Source: a candidate division FCPU426 bacterium (GTDB lineage Bacteria; Oederibacteriota; JAAXVQ01; JAUVAV01). From it: 64,000 nt of DNA. Each line of letters starts with the position of its first letter. Positions within the stretch are counted from its first letter, which is position 1. The position numbers and the translations under genes are program-made. The notes under the pieces are model-generated. The model did not search any database and was not told the origin of the DNA. It was given only the letters and a program-made list of their open reading frames with translations. Location: NCBI GenBank assembly GCA_030591525.1, contig JAUVAV010000010.1:1-64000 (forward strand), in the 5' to 3' direction. Of the stretch, positions 7,712 through 16,498 are shown in pieces.

Positions 7712-8422
7712 ATGGCCAAGAAAAGGTATTCTCACAAGCAAATCCGTAAGAGTCTCAAACAAGATGAATTACGGAATTTTTTAAATCGAACGATTGGTCT
7801 TTTTAGAAGTAATACTGAAAACCTTCTGATTTCAGCCATAATTATCGGAGTGATTGCCATTTTAGTCCCGCTGTATTTCCGGCATCAGGGCGCTAATGAG
7901 AAGCGCGCCCAAAATTTATTAAACCGCGCGATTAGTTATAATTATCAACCCCTGGCCAGCGGAGAAGGTTTTCGCTCCCTGGAAGAAAAATACAAAAAAT
8001 GCCAGCAAGCCTTTGCCGAAATAGCAACGACCTACCGTAATACCCGGGCCGCCGGCCTGGCCAGCCTGGGGGAAGCCAATTCCTGGTTTTTTCTGAAAGA
8101 GTATGAAAAAGCTATGCGGATTTATCAGGAACAACTGCAGAAAAGGGAAGAAGAAGCTTTGGGTTTTACCATCCAAGAGCGTCTGGCTGCCTGTCAGGAA
8201 AATCTTGAGCAATGGTCAAAGGCCTTGGCCACTTACCAGGCAATACTTGCCGAACAGCCGGATTATTTCAACCGAAGGGCGGTTAATATAAGCATTGCCA
8301 GATGTTATTGGAACCTGGACCGTAAAGCCGAGGCCCGGGAACTGCTTGCAAAGGAAAAGTCCGAGGAGCCGGGGAGCTACTGGTCCGAAATCGCCCGGAG
8401 GCAAATGGTGGGGTATAAATAA
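7712..8422 (+). CDS. Membrane-anchored TPR protein (YfgM-like)
   Basis: A 236-residue protein: a basic cytoplasmic N-terminus (KKRYSHKQIRKSLKQDELRNFL), one transmembrane helix at about residues 41-61 (LLISAIIIGVIAILVPLYF), then an alpha-helical extracytoplasmic part with three or four tetratricopeptide-like units (NTRAAGLASLGEANSWFFLKEYEKAMRIYQ, WSKALATYQAILAEQPD). The layout matches YfgM/TPR_21 periplasmic proteins that assist the Sec translocon, but that role is inferred. A strong AAGGAGG site precedes the ATG. It is followed by spmA with 12 bases between. Confidence 0.7.
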   Translation: MAKKRYSHKQIRKSLKQDELRNFLNRTIGLFRSNTENLLISAIIIGVIAILVPLYFRHQGANEKRAQNLLNRAISYNYQPLASGEGFRSLEEKYKKCQQAFAEIATTYRNTRAAGLASLGEANSWFFLKEYEKAMRIYQEQLQKREEEALGFTIQERLAACQENLEQWSKALATYQAILAEQPDYFNRRAVNISIARCYWNLDRKAEARELLAKEKSEEPGSYWSEIARRQMVGYK

Positions 8423-8434
8423 GGAGGCATTGCT

Positions 8435-9052
8435 TTGAACCTGGTCTGGCTGGGATTAATATTTCTGGCAGTGATCACCGCAGCTCTTCGCGGGACGATG
8501 CCCGAGGTATCGGCCGCCGCCTTTAAATCCGCCGGCACTGCCGTAACCTTATCCCTCGGCTTGATCGGAGCCATGGCCCTTTTTCTGGGCCTGATGCGCG
8601 TGGCGCAGGACGCCGGCCTGGTCCAGGCCTTGGCGCGTGCTTTGCGCCCCCTGTTTAAATGGATATTTCCCGATGTGCCGGCTGACCATCCCGCGCTGGG
8701 CGCTATTGCTCTCAATATGGGGGCCAACATGCTGGGATTGGGAGATGCGGCTACGCCTATGGGCCTCAAGGCCATGCAGGATTTGCAGCAGCTGAATGGC
8801 GAATCAGAGACCGCCACTAATGCCATGTGTACCTTTCTGGCCTTGAATTCAAGTTCTGTTCAACTGGTGCCGGCCATGGTTATCGGGCTTCGTGCCGCTG
8901 CCGGTTCCAGGAATCCCTCTGAAATTATTATAGCCGCTATTCTGGCCACGACATGTTCGACCATTGTGGCCGTGCTGAGCGCCAAGCTGCTGGCGCGCCT
9001 GCCGTATTTTAAAAAGAGCCGTCCCCGGGCCAAGGAATCCAGCTCATGCTGA
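8435..9052 (+). CDS. spmA: Spore maturation protein A-like (nucleoside-recognition/Gate domain)
   Basis: A 205-residue membrane protein with the Gate domain found in SpmA: AAFKSAGTAVTLSLGLIGAMALFLGLM, ALGAIALNMGANMLGLGDAATPMGLKAM, and NAMCTFLALNSSSVQLVP. The TTG start is supported by AAGGAGG seven bases upstream. The stop overlaps the ATG of spmB. In non-sporulating bacteria the pair is common but of unknown function; the neighbouring LD-carboxypeptidase suggests a link to cell-wall metabolism (inference). Confidence 0.88.
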   Translation: MNLVWLGLIFLAVITAALRGTMPEVSAAAFKSAGTAVTLSLGLIGAMALFLGLMRVAQDAGLVQALARALRPLFKWIFPDVPADHPALGAIALNMGANMLGLGDAATPMGLKAMQDLQQLNGESETATNAMCTFLALNSSSVQLVPAMVIGLRAAAGSRNPSEIIIAAILATTCSTIVAVLSAKLLARLPYFKKSRPRAKESSSC

Positions 9053-9582
9053 AAGATCTCCTAAGCGCGGCTTCCAACTGGGTGGTTCCCCTGCTGCTAT
9101 TGGGCATACCGCTTTATGCTTTTACCGTGCGGCGCGTTAAAGTTTATGAAAGTTTCATCGAGGGTGCTAAAGAAGGTTTCTGGATCGGGGTTAAAATAAT
9201 TCCGTATTTAGTCGGTATCCTGGTGGCGATTGGAATGTTCCGGGCCAGCGGGGCCATGGATTTATTGGTTGCTGGGCTCCGGCCGCTTACCGGCCTGTTC
9301 GGTTTCCCGGCCGAGGCTCTGCCCGTGGCCCTCTTGCGTCCGCTTTCCGGTTCCGGAACCCTGGGACTGATCTCGGATGTATTTCAAACCGCGGGTCCGG
9401 ATTCATTTGTCGGGCGTTTAGTCAGTGTTATCGAGGGAAGTACGGAAACCACTTTTTATGTGCTCGCGGTGTATTTCGGTTCAGTGGCGGTAAGGAAAAG
9501 CCGGCATGCGCTGCCGGCTTCGCTGCTGGGAGATCTAACCGGAGTAGTGGCGGCTTTTATCGTTTGCCGCCTGCTTTTTTAA
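9046..9582 (+). CDS. spmB: Spore maturation protein B-like (nucleoside-recognition/Gate domain)
   Basis: A 178-residue partner of SpmA with about five hydrophobic segments. Diagnostic blocks are KVYESFIEGAKEGFWIGVKIIPYLVGILVAIGMFR, PLSGSGTLG and VIEGSTETTFYVLAVYFGSV. It overlaps spmA by seven bases and is followed by the carboxypeptidase gene after one base, so the three form an operon. Confidence 0.9.
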   Translation: MLKDLLSAASNWVVPLLLLGIPLYAFTVRRVKVYESFIEGAKEGFWIGVKIIPYLVGILVAIGMFRASGAMDLLVAGLRPLTGLFGFPAEALPVALLRPLSGSGTLGLISDVFQTAGPDSFVGRLVSVIEGSTETTFYVLAVYFGSVAVRKSRHALPASLLGDLTGVVAAFIVCRLLF

Positions 9583-9583
9583 T

Positions 9584-10528
9584 ATGGCCGCTCGTTTAAG
9601 GCTTCCTCCCAAACTTTGTCCGGGAGACAGTGTCATGCTGATTTCTCCGGCCTCGCCGCCGGCTGGTCAGAAAGACGTGAGTGCGGCCCAACAGGCGCTT
9701 AAACGGCTAGGGTTTAAAGTACGGCTAGGCCGGGCGGTTTTGCAACGCTGTGGATACCTGGCCGGTACTGACCGGGAGCGTACCCGGGACATGGAAAACG
9801 CGTTTCTTGATCCTGATATTAAAGGTGTTTTCTGCACCCGCGGCGGGTATGGAACCTCCCGTCTGCTGGAGCATTTTGATATCCGCCTGGTCCGCCGCCA
9901 GCCTAAAGTCCTGCTGGGTTTTTCCGATATAACATTGTTGCACCTGGCCCTGCAGTCGATCGGAATAGTCAGCTTTTGGGGTCCTATGCCGGCTGCTTCC
10001 ACCGGATTGAACGCGTTTTCCGCTTCCTGGCTCAGCCGCGCCGTAATGCAGTGTGCACCGCTGGGACGGGTGCCGCTCGACCGCCGATCTCAAGCCGGCG
10101 TGCTGCGAAAGGGAAAAGCAATCGGAAGGTTGACAGGAGGGACCATCACCCTGCTGGCCGCGAGTTTGGGCACACCTTATGAAGTGCAGACCAGAGGCCG
10201 GATCGTTTTTTTGGAAGAGATAGGCGAAGAACCATACCGGATCGACAGGATGCTTACCCAATTATTAGCCGCCGGTAAGTTAACGGATGCCGCGGGCATT
10301 GTCTTAGGTGTTTTCCAGGATTGCGCGCCCCAGCTCTTTACCGGGAAGAACGGCCTGTCCCTGGATGCAATGCTTAAGGATCGCTTGTGTCCTCTTGAAA
10401 TCCCGGTATTTTCCGGCCTGGCCATAGGACATATGGCTGCGCAGGTTACCTTGCCGTACGGTGTTAAGGCGCGAATGGATGCCGAAAAATGCACACTGGA
10501 AATTCTGGAGCCCGGGGTTAATAATTAA
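9584..10528 (+). CDS. LD-carboxypeptidase (peptidase S66, LdcA-like)
   Basis: Serine peptidase that removes the terminal D-alanine from murein tetrapeptides during wall recycling. The 314-residue protein opens LPPKLCPGDSVMLISPASPP, has CTRGGYGTSRLLEHFD and the nucleophile motif LGFSDITLLHLAL, and later FLEEIGEEPYRIDRMLTQLL and FSGLAIGHMAAQVTLPYG, which supply the Glu and His of the Ser-His-Glu triad. No signal peptide is seen, as in cytosolic LdcA. It is the third gene after spmA-spmB. Confidence 0.92.
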   Translation: MAARLRLPPKLCPGDSVMLISPASPPAGQKDVSAAQQALKRLGFKVRLGRAVLQRCGYLAGTDRERTRDMENAFLDPDIKGVFCTRGGYGTSRLLEHFDIRLVRRQPKVLLGFSDITLLHLALQSIGIVSFWGPMPAASTGLNAFSASWLSRAVMQCAPLGRVPLDRRSQAGVLRKGKAIGRLTGGTITLLAASLGTPYEVQTRGRIVFLEEIGEEPYRIDRMLTQLLAAGKLTDAAGIVLGVFQDCAPQLFTGKNGLSLDAMLKDRLCPLEIPVFSGLAIGHMAAQVTLPYGVKARMDAEKCTLEILEPGVNN

Positions 10529-10531
10529 AGC

Positions 10532-10559
10532 TTGACAGGGCACAATGAGTAGGTTATTT
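10532..10559 (+). promoter_or_regulatory. Candidate sigma-70 promoter for tRNA-Ala
   Basis: TTGACA and TTATTT separated by 16 bases, 25 bases before the tRNA. The -35 is perfect and the -10 is weak. Confidence 0.45.
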
Positions 10560-10584
10560 TTTTCTCTCCGTGGAAAGAATTGTC

Positions 10585-10660
<76 letters not shown>

Positions 10661-10670
10661 GTTAATAACC

Positions 10671-10700
10671 GGCGTTCCATGAATATGGGGCGCCGTTTTT
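10671..10700 (+). terminator. Probable Rho-independent terminator after tRNA-Ala
   Basis: GGCGTTCC pairs with GGGGCGCC (two G-U pairs) around an eight-base loop and is followed by GTTTTT. Confidence 0.6.
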
Positions 10701-10703
10701 ATA

Positions 10704-10817
10704 TTAAAATACTCCGCCCTGAAGGGCAGAGTATTTGATCCGAGATGTAGAAAGGCGTTATTTATATACCCGTTTCATCCCCCCCTTAAAAGGCGGGGAA
10801 TTCGCGGTGACGTATTA
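10704..10817 (-). repeat. IS200/IS605-end-like palindromic element, diverged copy (reverse)
   Basis: Read on the minus strand it starts TAATACGTCACCGCGAATTCC and ends with a hairpin TACTCTGCCCTTCAGGGC... matching the layout and key blocks (CGCGAATTCCCCGCC, GATGAAACGGG, CTACATC) of the copies at 4.7, 12.2 and 62.2 kb. It shares the flank ATTTGATCCGAG with the partial copy at 42.2 kb. It lies between tRNA-Ala and the amidohydrolase gene. Confidence 0.65.
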
Positions 10818-10844
10818 AAGGCGGATAGGCGGTAAGTATTAGAG

Positions 10845-11660
10845 TTGAAATCCGTAATTGATTTTCATGTACATGCTTTTCCCGACGACCTGGCGGCCGG
10901 CGTGATTCCTCAGTTGTCGGAGCGGGGCGGCGTATGTCCCGCCTATAATGGGACAGTGAGCGGGCTGCAGCAATCTATGCGCCAAAGCGGCATTACTCAC
11001 GCGGTTATCCAGCATATTGCCACTAAGCCCGGGCAGGTAAGGGCGATTAATCAGTGGTGCCGGGAATTGCAGGATCAATACGGGCTCTTTTCTTTCGGCG
11101 CCCTTCACCCGGATATGTCCACCGGAGAACTGGATCAGCAGATTGTGTTTTTAAAAAGTCAAGGTATCCCGGGTGTGAAATTACATCCCGAGTATCAGGA
11201 TTTTTATCCGGATGAGGACCGGATGGAAGCGCTCTACCACCGGTTGGAAACCTCGGGATTGACATTAATGATGCATGCCGGAGTTGATCTGTGTTTTGCC
11301 GGGAAACCCAAGGCTTCCCCGGCGCGGATTATGCAAATTAATCAAGCGTTTCCGAAATTGAAATTAATAGCCGCTCATCTGGGCGGTTTCCGCATGTGGG
11401 ATGAGGTAGAACATTATCTCATCGGCAGGCCGATATGGCTGGATACGGCTTATTGCGCTAATGAATGTCCCGGGCCCCGGTTATTGGAACTTGCGAGGGC
11501 GCATGGCGTTAAGCGTGTGCTTTTCGGGAGTGATGCCCCTTGGGGGAATCAGGCCGCGCACCGGGAATATCTAAGACAGGCCGGTTTTACGGATGCAGAA
11601 TTAAGCGGGATAGAGTACGGGAATGCATGCGATATGCTGGGACTGGAAAGAGACCAATAG
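10845..11660 (+). CDS. Amidohydrolase-family TIM-barrel protein
   Basis: A 271-residue metal-dependent hydrolase of the amidohydrolase-2 (ACMSD-like) group. Metal and active-site motifs: VIDFHVHAFP at the N-terminus (HxH), GVKLHPEYQDF, LMMHAGVD, LIAAHLGGFRMWDEV and VLFGSDAPWGN (final Asp). Members are decarboxylases or hydrolases of varied small molecules; no substrate can be assigned. The TTG start is chosen because the HxH motif begins at residue 7; no clear Shine-Dalgarno site is seen, so the start is uncertain. Confidence 0.8.
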   Translation: MKSVIDFHVHAFPDDLAAGVIPQLSERGGVCPAYNGTVSGLQQSMRQSGITHAVIQHIATKPGQVRAINQWCRELQDQYGLFSFGALHPDMSTGELDQQIVFLKSQGIPGVKLHPEYQDFYPDEDRMEALYHRLETSGLTLMMHAGVDLCFAGKPKASPARIMQINQAFPKLKLIAAHLGGFRMWDEVEHYLIGRPIWLDTAYCANECPGPRLLELARAHGVKRVLFGSDAPWGNQAAHREYLRQAGFTDAELSGIEYGNACDMLGLERDQ

Positions 11661-11677
11661 AAAGAGGTGAGGTGGAA

Positions 11678-12160
11678 ATGCAGAATATTGAAACTCTGAA
11701 AAATTTGGAAATCTTTCAAGGTTTTTCCGACCAGGAACTGGCCACGATTATCAGGGGCGCCAAACAGATGGAATACCGGCCGGGAGGAGTAATTATCCGC
11801 GAGAACGCGTCCGGGGGCATGCTGCATATTATTCTGGAAGGGCAGGTAGAGGTGCGAAAAAAAACCGGCCGGGAAAATGAGAAACCACTGGCGCTGCTGG
11901 GTGAAGGTTCGGTTTTCGGCGAGATGTCGCTCTTTGACGGGTTTCCCTATTCGGCCAGCGTAGTGGCCAGGGAGAATACCTCCACGCTTACCATGTTCCA
12001 CCATGATTTTGAAACTTTGGCGGAAACTGATCCGAGGCTGGCTTTCAAGATCAGCGTGAACCTGATTAACAGTCTGGCCGGCAAGCTGCGAAAGACCAAT
12101 GATAATCTGATAACCTTTGCCATGCTTTCCCGCAGTGAGACGGATATGGAAAATAAATAA
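11678..12160 (+). CDS. Cyclic-nucleotide-binding domain protein
   Basis: A 160-residue stand-alone CAP_ED domain. It shows FSDQELATIIRGAKQMEYRPGGVIIREN, HIILEGQVEV and the phosphate-binding cassette GEGSVFGEMSLFDGFPYSASVVA (the FGE and R/S positions partly kept: SASV in place of RxAxV), then a C-terminal helix. There is no helix-turn-helix, so it is not a Crp-type repressor by itself; a role in sensing or docking is possible. GAGGTGAGG precedes the ATG. The gene follows the amidohydrolase by 17 bases. Confidence 0.8.
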   Translation: MQNIETLKNLEIFQGFSDQELATIIRGAKQMEYRPGGVIIRENASGGMLHIILEGQVEVRKKTGRENEKPLALLGEGSVFGEMSLFDGFPYSASVVARENTSTLTMFHHDFETLAETDPRLAFKISVNLINSLAGKLRKTNDNLITFAMLSRSETDMENK

Positions 12161-12164
12161 TCAG

Positions 12165-12192
12165 TTGACTTTATTTAAAATGGTTTTATTAT
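12165..12192 (+). promoter_or_regulatory. Candidate sigma-70 promoter of the ilv/leu operon
   Basis: TTGACT and TATTAT separated by 16 bases, just after the preceding stop codon and 218 bases before ilvD. Transcripts from here would cross a palindromic element and a 36-base perfect palindrome before reaching ilvD. Confidence 0.5.
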
Positions 12193-12200
12193 ATCTCTTT

Positions 12201-12314
12201 TAATATGTTAGCCGCGAATTCCCCGGCTTTCAAGCCGGGGATGAAGCGGGAAAGTAATAATGATTTTCTACAAATCATATCCAATTCCCCGCTCTTCAGA
12301 GCGGGGAAATTGAA
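12201..12314 (+). repeat. IS200/IS605-end-like palindromic element, copy 2 (compact form)
   Basis: The shortest complete copy (114 bases, 38 x 3). Left hairpin CCCCGGCTTTCAAGCCGGGG and right hairpin CCCCGCTCTTCAGAGCGGGG are both perfect. The frame FNMLAANSPAFKPGMKRESN... is open throughout. It lies in the ilvD leader. Confidence 0.85.
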
Positions 12315-12355
12315 CGAAATTCTATATCTGGATTTATGTTGTAAATGTAAACTAT

Positions 12356-12391
12356 GTCAGTAGGGGCGACGCATGCGTCGCCCCTACTGAC
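12356..12391. repeat. 36-base perfect palindrome in the ilvD leader
   Basis: GTCAGTAGGGGCGACGCA followed by its exact complement. The inner 28 bases recur before ilvC and leuD. As RNA it gives an 18-bp hairpin ending 18 bases before the ilvD ATG, so it could affect mRNA stability or readthrough (inference). Confidence 0.85.
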
Positions 12392-12409
12392 CAAGCGAGG
12401 ATATAAACT

Positions 12410-14071
12410 ATGCGCAGTGATGTAATGAAAAAAGGAGTGACCAAATCTCCGCACCGGTCGTTATTTAAGGCCATGGGATACACGGACGAGGAATTGCGGC
12501 GTCCGATTATTGGCATTGCCAATTCCTTTAATGAGATTATTCCCGGCCATACACATTTAAACCAGGTGGCAGCGGCTGTGAAAGCCGGTATCCGCATGGC
12601 TGGCGGCACTCCTATGGAATTCAATACTATCGGTATTTGCGATGGCATTGCCATGAACCATGAAGGCATGAAATATTCCCTGGTCACCCGGGAAATCATA
12701 GCTGATTCAGTGGAAGCCGTGGCGAATGGGACGCCTTTTGACGGCCTTATTCTCCTGCCCAATTGCGATAAGATTATTCCGGGCATGATGATGGCCGCGG
12801 CCCGATTAAATATTCCGGCCGTGCTGATTTCCGGCGGGCCTATGCTGCCAGGGGAGTACCGCGGCCGGAGAATTGATTTGATTAAAGGGCCTTTTGAAGG
12901 CATGGCCCAGGCCCTGGCGGGTAAAATTTCCGAGGAGGAATTTCGCGCCATTGAGGATGCCGCTTGTCCGACCTGCGGGTCCTGTGCCGGATTATTTACT
13001 GCCAATACCATGAACTGTATGGCAGAAGCCCTGGGATTGGCTCTTCCGGGAAATGGAACCGCTCCGGCTATCTCGGCCGAGCGTATTCGTCTGGCCAAAG
13101 AGGCAGGTTTAAAAATCATGCAGGTTGTGCGCAGCCGGTTAACGCCGTCTAAAATATTAACTATGGCGGCCTTTCGCAATGCTATAGCAGTGGATGTGGC
13201 CATGGGAGGATCAACCAATACAGTATTGCATCTTCCTGCGATCGCGCATGAAGCCGGTTTGAAACTGGATTTAGAGGAATTCAACCGTTTTTCCAGGAAA
13301 ACACCGCATCTGTGCAGTGTCAGCCCAGGGGGAGATCATTTTATGGTGGATATTCATCGCGCCGGCGGAGTACCGGCGGTGATGAAAACGCTGGCAGCCA
13401 AGGGAGTAATTGCCACTATGTTACCTACGGTTACAGGCCGGACCGTGGCTGAGAACCTGAAAGCCGCTAAAGTGGCTGATACCGAGGTTATCCGTCCCTT
13501 GTCCAGACCTTACCACAAATATGGCGGGCTGGCAGTTTTAAAAGGCAATATTGCTCCGGACGGCAGTATAGTAAAACAGTCCGCGGTTGCACCGGAAATG
13601 ATGCATAGCATCTGCCGGGCCCGCGTCTTTAACAGTGAAGATACTGCTTTCAAAGCTATTATGAAAGGCGAGATCCGGAAGGGTGATGTAGTGGTTATTC
13701 GCTATGAAGGTCCCCGGGGCGGTCCGGGTATGCGCGAAATGCTGTCCCCGACCAGTTCCATCGCGGGTATGGGCCTGGATAAGCATGTAGCCTTAATCAC
13801 GGACGGACGTTTCTCAGGCGGAACCCGCGGGGCGGCTATCGGGCATATTTCGCCCGAGGCGGCGGCTGACGGACCAATTGCTGCGATTCGCGAGGGAGAC
13901 AGGATAGAGATCGACATACCAAAATTGAAAATCAATTTACTGGTTTCGGATCAGGAAATCAAACAGCGTATGGCTGGTTTGAAGCATCCGAAGCGAAAAA
14001 TATTTAAGGGCGTTTTAGGACGCTACGCGAGATTAGTAACCTCGGCCAATACCGGGGCAGTCTTGGAATAA
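12410..14071 (+). CDS. ilvD: Dihydroxy-acid dehydratase
   Basis: Iron-sulfur enzyme that dehydrates 2,3-dihydroxy-3-methylbutanoate (valine/leucine route) and its isoleucine counterpart. The 553 residues match the family length. Cluster cysteines are at C77 (IGICDG), C119 (LPNCDK) and C192 (CPTCGSCAG), the arrangement of [2Fe-2S] IlvD proteins. The C-terminal motifs [12 protein letters not shown] and [13 protein letters not shown] are intact. GCGAGGA precedes the ATG. It is the first gene of the ilv/leu operon, 23 bases ahead of ilvB. Confidence 0.97.
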   Translation: MRSDVMKKGVTKSPHRSLFKAMGYTDEELRRPIIGIANSFNEIIPGHTHLNQVAAAVKAGIRMAGGTPMEFNTIGICDGIAMNHEGMKYSLVTREIIADSVEAVANGTPFDGLILLPNCDKIIPGMMMAAARLNIPAVLISGGPMLPGEYRGRRIDLIKGPFEGMAQALAGKISEEEFRAIEDAACPTCGSCAGLFTANTMNCMAEALGLALPGNGTAPAISAERIRLAKEAGLKIMQVVRSRLTPSKILTMAAFRNAIAVDVAMGGSTNTVLHLPAIAHEAGLKLDLEEFNRFSRKTPHLCSVSPGGDHFMVDIHRAGGVPAVMKTLAAKGVIATMLPTVTGRTVAENLKAAKVADTEVIRPLSRPYHKYGGLAVLKGNIAPDGSIVKQSAVAPEMMHSICRARVFNSEDTAFKAIMKGEIRKGDVVVIRYEGPRGGPGMREMLSPTSSIAGMGLDKHVALITDGRFSGGTRGAAIGHISPEAAADGPIAAIREGDRIEIDIPKLKINLLVSDQEIKQRMAGLKHPKRKIFKGVLGRYARLVTSANTGAVLE

Positions 14072-14094
14072 ATGGAATACCAGGGGGTTTTATT

Positions 14095-15774
14095 ATGAGC
14101 CAGGAAATAACCGGCGCACAGATATTTGTGGATAGCTTGTTGCGGGAAGGAACCGATGTTATTTTCGGTTATCCCGGAGGAGTTTTACTCCCGATTTTTG
14201 ATGCCTTGTATGCTTCCAAACTGCGCGTTATTCTGCCTCGTCATGAACAAGGCGCGGCCCATATGGCAGACGGCTATGCCCGGGCGACCGGCCGGGTGGG
14301 AGTTTGCCTGGCAACCTCCGGACCGGGCGCGACCAATCTGGTGACCGGGATTGCCACGGCCTACATGGATTCCATTCCCATGGTGGCCCTTACCGGCCAG
14401 GTGGTCAGCAGCATGATAGGTAATGACGCTTTTCAGGAAGTGGATATTACGGGTATTACCCGGCCCATTACCAAGCATAATTTTTTGATCAGGAATGTTA
14501 AGGATATCGCGGCCACCATCCAGGAAGCCTTTTACATTGCCGGTACTGGGCGGCCGGGACCGGTCCTGGTGGACATTCCCAAGGACGTGACTACTGCGGC
14601 TTGCGTGCCGGAGTACCGGGAAAAATTGGAAATCCGTGGTTACCGGCCTAACTTGGTGCCGCATCCCAACCAGATTAAGAAGGCCGCGGCTATGATTGCC
14701 GAAGCCAAGCAGCCGCTGATATACGCGGGCGGCGGAGTGATTTTAGCCAATGCTTCCAAGGAACTGAAGGAGTTGGCCGAAAAAATCAATGCGCCGGTTA
14801 CCCTTACCTTAATGGGACTGGGCGCTTTTCCCGGTACGCATGAAAATTTTATCGGCATGCTGGGCATGCACGGCACCCGGGCGGCTAATTATGCCATGCA
14901 GGAAAGCGATGTGGTTATTGCAATAGGCGCGCGCTTTGATGATCGCGTGACCGGCCGCGTGGAGCACTTTGCCTCCAATGCCAGGATAATTCATATTGAC
15001 GTGGATCCGGCCAGCATTTCAAAGGTTGTTTCCGTGGATGTGCCGATCGTAGGGGACGCCAAGCTGGCCCTGCAGGCCCTGCTGAAAGAAGTTGCTTCGC
15101 GGAAATGCGATGAGTGGTCTTCCCGGGTCAGGGAATGGCAGAAGAAATTTCCCCTGGGTTATTCCCGGGAGGGTTCCGGCTTAAAGCCCCAGATGGTAAT
15201 TGAGACCCTATATAAGGTGGGAGGGCCGGATTTGTTCCTGGCCACGGATGTGGGGCAGCACCAAATGTGGGCGGCCCAGTTTTTTCCCCTTGAGCGGCCC
15301 CGGCACTGGGCCTCTTCCGGAGGCCTGGGGACCATGGGTTATGGATTTCCAGCCGCCCTGGGAGCGCAGGCCGGATTGCCGGGCAAGTCCGTGGCCGTGG
15401 TGAGCGGGGACGGCAGTTTCCAGATGAACATGCAGGAACTGGCTACAGCCGTGGTTAACAAGCTTCCGGTAAAGGTGATTATTCTGAATAACGGATACCT
15501 GGGCATGGTGCGGCAGTGGCAGGAATTATTTCATGGCAAGCGGTATTCCTCGACGAATATTGAGAGTTCTGTGGATTTTGTTAAATTGGCGGAAGCTTTC
15601 GGTGCAACCGGGATTTCGGTTAAGGAGCAGAATCAGGTTGAACCGGCAATAAAACGCGCGTTTGCCACTGAAGGGCCGGTAGTGATGGATTTTCAAGTGG
15701 ACCGGGAAGAAAATGTTTGGCCCATGGTGCCGGCCGGAGCGCCGATTCATGAGATGATCGGGGAATTGGCGTAA
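14095..15774 (+). CDS. ilvB: Acetolactate synthase, large (catalytic) subunit
   Basis: TPP- and FAD-dependent enzyme condensing pyruvate with pyruvate or 2-oxobutanoate. The 559-residue protein has the three expected domains: PYR (FGYPGGVLLPIFDAL; catalytic Glu in LPRHEQGAAHMADGYAR), central FAD-binding domain (IGARFDDRVTGRVEHFA) and PP domain (GDGSFQMNMQELATAV, then NNGYLGMVRQWQELF). It pairs with the regulatory subunit encoded downstream. Confidence 0.97.
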   Translation: MSQEITGAQIFVDSLLREGTDVIFGYPGGVLLPIFDALYASKLRVILPRHEQGAAHMADGYARATGRVGVCLATSGPGATNLVTGIATAYMDSIPMVALTGQVVSSMIGNDAFQEVDITGITRPITKHNFLIRNVKDIAATIQEAFYIAGTGRPGPVLVDIPKDVTTAACVPEYREKLEIRGYRPNLVPHPNQIKKAAAMIAEAKQPLIYAGGGVILANASKELKELAEKINAPVTLTLMGLGAFPGTHENFIGMLGMHGTRAANYAMQESDVVIAIGARFDDRVTGRVEHFASNARIIHIDVDPASISKVVSVDVPIVGDAKLALQALLKEVASRKCDEWSSRVREWQKKFPLGYSREGSGLKPQMVIETLYKVGGPDLFLATDVGQHQMWAAQFFPLERPRHWASSGGLGTMGYGFPAALGAQAGLPGKSVAVVSGDGSFQMNMQELATAVVNKLPVKVIILNNGYLGMVRQWQELFHGKRYSSTNIESSVDFVKLAEAFGATGISVKEQNQVEPAIKRAFATEGPVVMDFQVDREENVWPMVPAGAPIHEMIGELA

Positions 15775-15808
15775 AATTGATGAAATAATGGCAATGAAGA
15801 TGTATTTT

Positions 15809-15834
15809 GTAGGGGCGGACTTCCATGTCCGCCC
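15809..15834. repeat. Short palindrome between ilvB and ilvN
   Basis: GTAGGGGCGGACTTCC then ATGTCCGCCC: the same 22-base core as the palindrome at 6.99 kb. It forms an intercistronic hairpin in the ilv operon. Confidence 0.75.
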
Positions 15835-15864
15835 GTTCGTGATTAATTTCAGGGAGAAACAATC

Positions 15865-16350
15865 ATGCGTCATACGCTGTCTGTTTTAGTGGAAAATCAA
15901 CCTGGAGTGCTGGCGCGCGTCGCCGGTTTATTTTCCGGCCGGGGATTTAACATTACCAGTTTAACCGTGGGAGAGACCGAGGATGCAAGCACTTCACGCA
16001 TGACCATTGTCGTGGCGGGAGATGATGCCATTCTCGAACAGATTACCAAGCAGTTGAATAAACTGGTTGATACTATTAAAATTTATGATTTTACCGGCGA
16101 GGCTCATCTGGAGCGCGAATTGGCCTTAATCAAGGTGCAGGCCGAGGTGCGGTGCCGTTCGGAAATTACCCAGTTGGTGGAAATTTTTCGCGCGAAAATC
16201 GTGGATGTTTCCGAGCGGAGTTTTACCCTGGAGATTACCGGGACAGCGGACAAAGTGAATGCTTTTATTGAATTGCTCCGGCCCTTCGGGATCCGGGAAC
16301 TTATCCGTACCGGCACGGTCGCGATTGCCCGGGAGAAAAAGAAAAAATAA
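15865..16350 (+). CDS. ilvN: Acetolactate synthase, small (regulatory) subunit
   Basis: A 161-residue regulatory subunit that confers valine feedback inhibition on IlvB. An N-terminal ACT domain begins RHTLSVLVENQPGVLARVAGLFSGRGFNI, and the second half (ALIKVQAEVRCRSEITQLVEIFRAKIVDV ... RPFGIRELIRTGTVAIARE) is the conserved C-terminal domain of the long IlvH type. AGGGAG precedes the ATG. Confidence 0.96.
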   Translation: MRHTLSVLVENQPGVLARVAGLFSGRGFNITSLTVGETEDASTSRMTIVVAGDDAILEQITKQLNKLVDTIKIYDFTGEAHLERELALIKVQAEVRCRSEITQLVEIFRAKIVDVSERSFTLEITGTADKVNAFIELLRPFGIRELIRTGTVAIAREKKKK

Positions 16351-16395
16351 AAAATCGCAACATATTAGCCATTCGGTATACTTAATCCGGGAGTC

Positions 16396-16423
16396 GTAGG
16401 GGCGACGCATGCGTCGCCCCTAC
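16396..16423. repeat. Short perfect palindrome between ilvN and ilvC
   Basis: A 28-base palindrome with half-site GTAGGGGCGACGCA, identical to the core before ilvD and to that between leuC and leuD. Confidence 0.8.
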
Positions 16424-16498
16424 ATTCCTTGGATGACACATCACAGCTTTTGAGGGATTGAAAAAATAGCGTTCATTAATAAACAGGAGGAAAACAGC

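Noticed and set aside
8435..9582. Sporulation capacity because of spmA/spmB
   Set aside because: These genes are widespread in non-sporulating Gram-negative bacteria; no other sporulation gene is in the window.
10845..11660. Dihydroorotase or PHP assignment for the amidohydrolase
   Set aside because: The motif order fits the amidohydrolase-2 group; the carbamylated-lysine pattern of dihydroorotase is missing.
12193..12409. T-box or leader-peptide attenuator before ilvD
   Set aside because: No T-box sequence and no short frame with runs of Leu/Val/Ile codons; the leader is taken up by the palindromic element and the 36-base palindrome.
12352..13284. 310-codon minus-strand frame opposite ilvD
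   Set aside because: Lies entirely over a well-conserved ilvD; its translation has no recognisable pattern and it is explained by codon bias.
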